From the NCBI GenBank assembly GCA_900551885.1, contig URXS01000003.1:1-52595 (forward strand): a stretch of 52,595 nt of DNA, given 5' to 3'. The translations under genes were made by a program, and so were the position numbers. The notes beneath the pieces are model-generated. The model searched no databases. It saw nothing but the letters and a program-made list of their open reading frames with translations, and was not told the DNA's origin. The DNA is from an uncultured Oscillibacter sp. (lineage in GTDB: Bacteria > Bacillota > Clostridia > Oscillospirales > Oscillospiraceae). This document shows positions 46,786 through 52,595 of the stretch, in pieces. How positions within the stretch are numbered: position 1 is the stretch's first letter; every line of letters begins with the position of its first letter.

Positions 46786-49700
46786 ATGACGCTTGAGGAA
46801 CTGAGAGAAAAAGCCAAGAAGAACACAACTGCCACGACTTCCATCCGGGAGGAGCGTAAGAAGACAGGATCTTCTGGGAACAGTGTTAAATCGGTCAGCA
46901 CCGCCAGTACCTCCTCGACGAAGAAATCTAGTTCTTCCTTGGCAGGACTGTCTCTGGACGAGCTCCGTGAGCGGGCGAAGAAGAATACGACGAAAACAGG
47001 GACGGCAAAGACTCCCTCTGTCTCAGCGTCCTGGAATAGCGATCCCGGGAAGGCCGGGACATCACGCAAGGTGTCGGACAGCCAAGCAGAACGGTATCGC
47101 CAGGTCAGAGAGCGGAATGCGGCAAAAGCTCAGGAGGCTATGTCTGCGGGGTCTTTCAGCACCGAAGTTCAGCCCGCGGGTTCTACCCGGACCGATGAAT
47201 CCCCGACAGAAAAAACCAGCACAAGTGGAAAGTTCTCTCTGCCGAAATTCGCTGGAGGCCTTCTTCTGAAGGGTACCGACGAGTTCGCTACCTCTCTTAC
47301 CTCCTCCGCCGCATGGCTGGAGGGCCTATTTACCAAATCCGCAGGGTTCCTGCTGGGTGACGATGAAATGTATACGCGGGGCCCGCTCTATCAATACAAC
47401 CAGCACATGCAGGCCGCTAAACAGCAGAACCAGGAGTATTTCCAGCGGAATGTGGAAAGCGGCGGTAAAGCGGCGGAATTGGTTGACCGGTACGGAACTG
47501 CAACCGTAGCAGCGGTACCCCAGGCAGTTCTTGCCATCGCAACCGCCGGAAGCAGCCTTGCCGCGCAAGGAACGACAGCCGGGCTGCAAACGGCGTCCTC
47601 TGCGGCCTCCGCCTCCGCTGCAACTGGCGCGATTTCCTCCACCCTGAAATCAGCTGTGGCTCGGCTGGCGAAGGACCCCAAGTATTGGGCTTCCTTCGCG
47701 CAGGTTGTCGGCCCCAGCTATGACCAGGCCAAGGCCGACGGTGCGTCAGAACTGGAGGCCAACGTCAATGCCATCGCCAACGGCCTGTTCAACGCGGCTG
47801 TGGAGGTTGGCGGAGGCATCGAAACTTTGCCGGAGGAGCTTCAGAAAGCCGGGGAGTCCGGACTTAAAACCTGGGTCAAGTCCTCCCTGGACGAAGGTAA
47901 AGAGGAAGTGGTCCAGGGCGTGCTGGAGCGGGGTATCCAGAACCTCGTCTACGGCAAAGGAAATCCCCTCGCCTCCACTACGGATGAAAACGCCATCTTT
48001 AACCCGGTAACCGCTGCGGATGAGTTTATCGGCGGCGCCGTTGTGGGCGGTGTTCTGGGCGGCGGACAGATTGCGCTGGACTCTGCTCTGCAAAACTCCG
48101 TCCGTCGCCGGGCGGCGAGAGCCATTGACAATAGCCGGTCGCGCACGTATACTTCGGACAAGGCTTCTGTCTCCCCTGCCGCTGTGCCTCAAGTTCAAGC
48201 GATCAGCGAGCAGCAAGCGGTTACCCAATCCGCGGAACCCGGTGCGACGGTACTGGACACCTACACTACTTACATCATGGAGCAGCAGGGTGTCTCCCGG
48301 AAGGTCGCGGAAAAGCGGGCCTCCGTCGTGCAGCGCCTTGTGAACGGCGATACAAGTGTGACTCCCAAAGACCTGAACGTCCTGGAGCCTACCCACCCGA
48401 AGACCCGTGAGGTGTTTTCCGCACTGACCGGCGTTCAGTTCCCCGAGGGCAAGTTGTCTTCGGAGCAGCTGTTCAATGTGTACAAGAGCGCCGGAGACGT
48501 GGCCATCCAGGCCCGCGTGCAGCAGGAGGCCGAGCTTCAGGCAGCCCAAGATCAGGCGGACATGCAGGAAGCCGTGGCTCAGGCGAAGGCGCTCGCAGAT
48601 GCCGCGCAGGTGCGGCAACGGTCCATCCAGGACGAGCAGCTGTCGTCCATGCAGGTGAACGCGGAGACACAGGACCGTATCGACGATGCGGTTGCGGATC
48701 TGATGTCTAAGGTCAACGGCCTGAATATCGGTCCGGACGGTAACCCGCTGCCCAGCCTCTCTGATTTTGCGGCACGGTATAAGGCGGTTTTCCCCCAGGC
48801 CACGGACGCGGAGGTGCGCCAGCAGTATCAGGCCTTCCGAAACGACAGCCAAACCCTTAATTTCGGTGGCCGTAACCTGACCCGGCAGCAGTTCCGGGAT
48901 CTGATCCAGACTCAGTCGAAGGCTGGCGCCGAAATGACCAATGAGCAAGTGGACGCTCTGTTCAATCAGGCCCTTCTGGATTCTCTCGGTAATGACGCCG
49001 CGCTCCAGCTTCTGGGCACGGCGGAGGAAAAATCTGCCGCTGCGGAGGCCCGCAAGGCCAAACAGTCCGAAGGCCGCACCCGGAAGTCCAGGAACACTTT
49101 GAAGCTGGATAACGGTGCTGAAATCACCCGGGATCAGTTCAAGGTCTTTTTCAGGGATTACTATGCCGCCCGGGGTACGGAGACCACCGACAGCAGTCTG
49201 GACGCCCTGTTCGACGTTATGCTGACCAAGCAGGACAAGGGCGAGCTGATGCCCTACGACAGCGCGATGGAAAAATATCTGAAAGGAGACGCGATCAATG
49301 GAGAAGCAGGAGGAGCGGTACCTGTCAGTGCCGGATTACCGGGGATTTCCGACGTGGGTCCCGGCCAGCAAGGCGCTGGAATTTCAGAAGGAGCAGGAGG
49401 AACTCAGGCTGAAGGTGGAGAGCGGGGAGATTCCCGATCCGCGGGACACCGAGGAGATGCGGGAGTTCAACCGAAAGCTGGAAGAAATGGTCAAGCAACG
49501 GAAGGCGGACGGAACCTGGCCGCCCAAGACGAAGAAGTAAAGGTCTACGAACCTCAGAAGCGCCCCAATCAGGAGGCCGCTGAGAAGCTCCAGGCGAAGG
49601 TCAAGGAGTCTCCCAAGGCTGCGAAGAAGGTGAAGGTCGAGGGTCTGAAAGAGGAGGTTTCCATCCTCTCCCGTCGCCTTTACACCAAAGAAATGCGCAC

Positions 49701-52595
49701 GGCGGAGAAGGCCCTGAGAGAAAAGGGGTACAATCTTCGCGTCGTAATGGGCCGGCTGAAAGATCTGTCCGGTGCAACGGCCAATGGTATGGCGGATCTG
49801 CGAACCAAGACGGTCTACGTCCAGGGGGACGACTTCGACTACACTGTCGCGCAGCTCGCTGACCACGAGCGGTTCCACGTCAACGCCGCTCTTGACGCCA
49901 AGATGCGTAACGCGGCGTGGCAGCGGGTCGCGGCGGAGGTGTCCTCCCGCATGAGCGTTGAGAATCTGGATGCCCGGATCGCGGAGCAGTATGGTCGGAG
50001 CCACGGTAAGGTATACCGGAATGTTGCCGACCAACAGGCGATTTACCGGGAGGAATTCCTGGCGGACCTGAACGGCGGAATGAACCGTATCGGAATGAAC
50101 CAGGATGTGTTCGACGCTTTGTCTGCCGTTGTCCGGGACGCCTCTGCTGACTGGAGCACCCGATGGACTGCGGCGCAGCGGCAAAAGGAAATCGCGAACG
50201 CCAAAGTTCAGGACCAGGCAGCAAAAGAAAGCTCGGACTCCATTGGAGACCGGGCTTTCTCTGTTACGACGGAGACGCCGTGGGCCGACCAGATCGACCA
50301 CCTGGATGAGTTTGGGTATGACAGGGCCTTGTATATCGAGGAGACCCCAAACATCCTTGCCGAGGTCGGATTGGGAGATCTTCCCCTGTGCATGACCAAA
50401 GCGCACGCTTCGGACATCATGCACGCCAAGGATTCCTCCAATGCGCATTGGCACGGACTGGACGCGGATACCGTAAAGCGTCTGCCGGAGCTTCTGAGCA
50501 AGCCGGCTATGGTACTGGACTCCTGGACCAACCCGGGCGACATCGTCGTTGTGCTGACAGAATCGGATGCCGACGGGCTTCCTCTGGTGGCAACGATCCA
50601 CCCCAACGGGCAAGCGAGTGTGGATGGATCGAAGGGGCCGGCGAACTTCATTACCAGTGTTTATGGCCGGAACAATTTTTCCCAACAGTCCGGGACTTCC
50701 AGCCGGAATAACTTCCTGTATCTGGCGCTGAAGAACGACAGTATTCTGTATTGGAATAAAAAACGGACGGAGACCCTTGCCCGGAATTGTAGGCTACAAT
50801 TGCCTCGAACACTCCAGAGGGTTCCGTCCGATACCATTTTACGGGATCATGCGGGATATGTCAAGGAGAATATTCCCGACCGGCTGTTCTCCACCAACGA
50901 CTATGGCGAGGACATTCCTCAGTTCGACAGCTGGAACAAGGCCTTCTTCTACTACGAGAACCAGTCCGGCGGCAAGCTCTGCTTTGCCGAGCTCCCGATG
51001 CCCGGTGGGGAAGCGGAGTTCGGCATCATCAACCCGGACGGCGAGTTTGAGACCTTGGGTACTTACCCGGTGACGAGTGAAGGGTTGAAGCAGTTCAACT
51101 TCGAGATCGAAGATCACATGGAGACCGAGGCCAACATGCTGGGGCTTGCCGATGTCGAGGATGACTTTTATCTGGACGGCGAGGAAGATACAAACGTTGA
51201 CCCGGATGACCCCTGGCGCCAACAGGACCCCACCCTAACAGACTATGACATCCGACTGCAACAGCAGCGAGATGGTTTTACGCCGACGGACACACCGGAA
51301 TTCAAAGCGTGGTTCCATGACGATACCGGTGAGCTGACAAACCCAGACGGACAACCGAAGATCTTCATGCGTGGTAGCACGAATACCGGTGCAACGACCA
51401 CCCGCCCTTGGTGGGAGTCTCACTCCGGTGGAAGTTTTTTTACGACCCGGCAGGCCATCGCTACGGATTATGCCGATGGCGCTACGGTCCAAGATGGTAG
51501 CGGTCCAAACCCCATGGAGCTCGTCAAGGACCCATACCAAGTTGGGCGGGATGCCCGCACAGAATGGAGAGCAGAATACGTTAAGAGCTGGAAGGGAGCT
51601 CAAGAGTATCTCGACGAATACTTTACCAACCACGATGGGGATGGCATCGTTCTGGAAGGATACAATCCAGACACTAAGAGGCCCTCCGATTTCACCAAGG
51701 CAACGGCGTTCCGACTTCGGACGAACGTAAATAACCAAACGACGTTGGAAAAAACCGGAGACGTATTCACCAAATGGCGTACTCTGGCTATGTATCCTAA
51801 AACGCCGGACGGGCTGGATCGTTTTAACCGAGAACTTGGAGAGATTATCCGTCGGGAAAATCTCGGGATTCATGGGTTCGGGAAGTATTATTTGACCTCG
51901 GATAACACGTTGGTAGTAGATGCAAAGGGAAGCTCCTTTACAAGTATCCCGAAAAATCAACTGCCCGAAGCGGTCAGAGAAGAAACACCTTCTAAAAAGC
52001 AGCACATCAACAATGTTGGGCGCATGGCTTTTCAAAATGGATACGACCTCGTCGTAGTGAAGAATGTCTACGACGAGGAGGGCATCCAGACGCAGTATAT
52101 CGTCAGAGACAGCAACCAGATCAAGTCCGTGTACAATAAGGGCACCTGGGATAAGGGAGACCCGGACTTCAAGTTTTCCGCATCCCGAGGGCTGGATGAC
52201 TTCATGCAGTCTCTGGAAAGCGAGTACGGTGAGGGCGCGGCGCAGGAAATGTTCCGGACTATGGAGCAGCTGGAGCGAGCCCGTGATCGGGCCGAGCAGC
52301 GGGCTGCCGATGCGGAAGCCGCTCAGCAGGCTGCCGAGTGGATGGCCAGCGCCGAGGTGGAAGCCGCGAGACAAATGGAGCGGGATCGGGCTGACCGAAA
52401 ACTCGACCGCCAGAGGAACGCCGCGCAGGAGCAACTGCGGCAGCAGCGGGCAAAGGACCGGGCGGCCAAAGCGGAGGCCGTAAGATCCGCTCGACTGGCC
52501 GAGCAAATGAACGCTGGGCGAACCTGGTCCGAGCGGCTGCGTCGCCAAGACGAGCGAGCAACCGCAGCTATGGATCGTCTGCGGCAGGATGCCGC
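46786..52595 (+). CDS. giant polyvalent virion protein (metallopeptidase-like, MuF_C, ART-like), cut by window edge
   Basis: Open for 1,936 codons without a stop. Residues 1-840 hold two copies of an L(E/D)ELRE(K/R)AKKNTT motif at 1-65, then hydrophobic and helical segments typical of ejected inner virion proteins. About 838-918 is a Gly/Ala-rich linker. It is followed by a zincin-like motif, DHERFHVN (HExxH, His 1027 and 1031), a MuF C-terminal domain (about 1163-1330: ADQIDHLDEFGYDRALYIEE; CMTKAHASDIMHA), and an ADP-ribosyltransferase-like region from 1506 (FKAWFHDDTG, FMRGSTNTG, GSFFTTRQAIATDYA; ends IKSVYNKGTWDKGDPDFKFS). A coiled coil follows. Such proteins are thought to enter the host with the DNA. 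Confidence 0.85.
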   Translation, partial: MTLEELREKAKKNTTATTSIREERKKTGSSGNSVKSVSTASTSSTKKSSSSLAGLSLDELRERAKKNTTKTGTAKTPSVSASWNSDPGKAGTSRKVSDSQAERYRQVRERNAAKAQEAMSAGSFSTEVQPAGSTRTDESPTEKTSTSGKFSLPKFAGGLLLKGTDEFATSLTSSAAWLEGLFTKSAGFLLGDDEMYTRGPLYQYNQHMQAAKQQNQEYFQRNVESGGKAAELVDRYGTATVAAVPQAVLAIATAGSSLAAQGTTAGLQTASSAASASAATGAISSTLKSAVARLAKDPKYWASFAQVVGPSYDQAKADGASELEANVNAIANGLFNAAVEVGGGIETLPEELQKAGESGLKTWVKSSLDEGKEEVVQGVLERGIQNLVYGKGNPLASTTDENAIFNPVTAADEFIGGAVVGGVLGGGQIALDSALQNSVRRRAARAIDNSRSRTYTSDKASVSPAAVPQVQAISEQQAVTQSAEPGATVLDTYTTYIMEQQGVSRKVAEKRASVVQRLVNGDTSVTPKDLNVLEPTHPKTREVFSALTGVQFPEGKLSSEQLFNVYKSAGDVAIQARVQQEAELQAAQDQADMQEAVAQAKALADAAQVRQRSIQDEQLSSMQVNAETQDRIDDAVADLMSKVNGLNIGPDGNPLPSLSDFAARYKAVFPQATDAEVRQQYQAFRNDSQTLNFGGRNLTRQQFRDLIQTQSKAGAEMTNEQVDALFNQALLDSLGNDAALQLLGTAEEKSAAAEARKAKQSEGRTRKSRNTLKLDNGAEITRDQFKVFFRDYYAARGTETTDSSLDALFDVMLTKQDKGELMPYDSAMEKYLKGDAINGEAGGAVPVSAGLPGISDVGPGQQGAGISEGAGGTQAEGGERGDSRSAGHRGDAGVQPKAGRNGQATEGGRNLAAQDEEVKVYEPQKRPNQEAAEKLQAKVKESPKAAKKVKVEGLKEEVSILSRRLYTKEMRTAEKALREKGYNLRVVMGRLKDLSGATANGMADLRTKTVYVQGDDFDYTVAQLADHERFHVNAALDAKMRNAAWQRVAAEVSSRMSVENLDARIAEQYGRSHGKVYRNVADQQAIYREEFLADLNGGMNRIGMNQDVFDALSAVVRDASADWSTRWTAAQRQKEIANAKVQDQAAKESSDSIGDRAFSVTTETPWADQIDHLDEFGYDRALYIEETPNILAEVGLGDLPLCMTKAHASDIMHAKDSSNAHWHGLDADTVKRLPELLSKPAMVLDSWTNPGDIVVVLTESDADGLPLVATIHPNGQASVDGSKGPANFITSVYGRNNFSQQSGTSSRNNFLYLALKNDSILYWNKKRTETLARNCRLQLPRTLQRVPSDTILRDHAGYVKENIPDRLFSTNDYGEDIPQFDSWNKAFFYYENQSGGKLCFAELPMPGGEAEFGIINPDGEFETLGTYPVTSEGLKQFNFEIEDHMETEANMLGLADVEDDFYLDGEEDTNVDPDDPWRQQDPTLTDYDIRLQQQRDGFTPTDTPEFKAWFHDDTGELTNPDGQPKIFMRGSTNTGATTTRPWWESHSGGSFFTTRQAIATDYADGATVQDGSGPNPMELVKDPYQVGRDARTEWRAEYVKSWKGAQEYLDEYFTNHDGDGIVLEGYNPDTKRPSDFTKATAFRLRTNVNNQTTLEKTGDVFTKWRTLAMYPKTPDGLDRFNRELGEIIRRENLGIHGFGKYYLTSDNTLVVDAKGSSFTSIPKNQLPEAVREETPSKKQHINNVGRMAFQNGYDLVVVKNVYDEEGIQTQYIVRDSNQIKSVYNKGTWDKGDPDFKFSASRGLDDFMQSLESEYGEGAAQEMFRTMEQLERARDRAEQRAADAEAAQQAAEWMASAEVEAARQMERDRADRKLDRQRNAAQEQLRQQRAKDRAAKAEAVRSARLAEQMNAGRTWSERLRRQDERATAAMDRLRQDA
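49298..49540 (+). CDS. 80-residue ORF nested in another frame of the polyvalent gene
   Basis: An ORF in the +1 frame relative to the large gene (frame 2 versus 1), with AAAGGAG nine bases before its ATG. The product looks like a real soluble protein (RYLSVPDYRGFPTWVPASKA, then helices KEQEELRLKVESGE and MREFNRKLEEMVKQR). In the large gene the same bases encode a Gly/Ala-rich linker that looks like out-of-frame reading. It may be a genuine overlapping gene or the remnant of a separate gene now bridged by the long frame. Confidence 0.55.
   Translation: MEKQEERYLSVPDYRGFPTWVPASKALEFQKEQEELRLKVESGEIPDPRDTEEMREFNRKLEEMVKQRKADGTWPPKTKK

Overview
The window is one end and the middle of a temperate, podovirus-like phage or prophage of a GC-rich, spore-forming Clostridium-class gut bacterium (Oscillospirales, Flavonifractor/Pseudoflavonifractor type). 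Reasons for this view: strong AGGAGG ribosome sites throughout, an SOS box of the Gram-positive LexA/DinR type, a SpoVT homologue, DUF2800/DUF2815/family-A polymerase/SNF2/VapE replication genes typical of Firmicutes phages, and a P22/N4-like portal, scaffold, coat and connector series with no tape-measure or sheath gene. The species is inferred, not shown.

Layout. 1-350: AT-rich flank without a gene, probably holding an attachment region. 351-3083 (minus): tyrosine integrase, ADP-ribosylglycohydrolase and a short CI-like repressor. A plus-strand SOS promoter and a 46-residue ORF converge on the repressor, which looks like an induction switch. 3100-21230 (plus): Cro-like and excisionase-like proteins, then the early operon with DUF2800 nuclease, ssDNA-binding protein, DNA polymerase, SNF2 helicase, sigma-like regulators, methyltransferase, an RNA-ligase-like protein next to a HAD protein, a ThyX-like protein, MazG and a primase-helicase. 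21311-21673: noncoding block with 11 copies of a GGAAC motif, four at exact 12-bp spacing, a candidate replication origin. 21705: VRR-NUC nuclease. 22133-26334 (minus): accessory operon with SpoVT, a class-II glutamine amidotransferase and a zinc-ribbon amidoligase, separated by three copies of a structured intergenic element. 26490-27560: palindromes, small terminase, and a run of stem-loops between terS and terL. 27564-30240: large terminase and a tRNA cluster (Asn, Gln, Trp, Met and one odd tRNA-like molecule). 30506-46767: portal, scaffold, coat, connectors, coiled-coil fibre, a tyrosine-rich virion protein, a radical SAM enzyme, a GT8 glycosyltransferase, holins and endolysin, and a repeat-containing virion protein. 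46786 to the right edge: a giant polyvalent protein with a metallopeptidase-like motif, a MuF C-terminal domain and an ADP-ribosyltransferase-like region. It is cut by the window edge.

The most unusual unit is 39545-42336. A virion protein whose last 135 residues are about one-third tyrosine is followed, with gaps of 11 and 3 bases, by a radical SAM enzyme with extra C-terminal cysteines and by a GT8 glycosyltransferase, the family of glycogenin, which glucosylates a tyrosine. I propose that the phage modifies its own adhesin or fibre tip after translation. Other systems worth attention are the amidoligase/glutamine amidotransferase pair with repeated RNA leaders, the LexA-controlled candidate antirepressor, the ADP-ribosyltransferase/ADP-ribosylglycohydrolase pair, and an 80-codon gene nested in another frame of the polyvalent protein.
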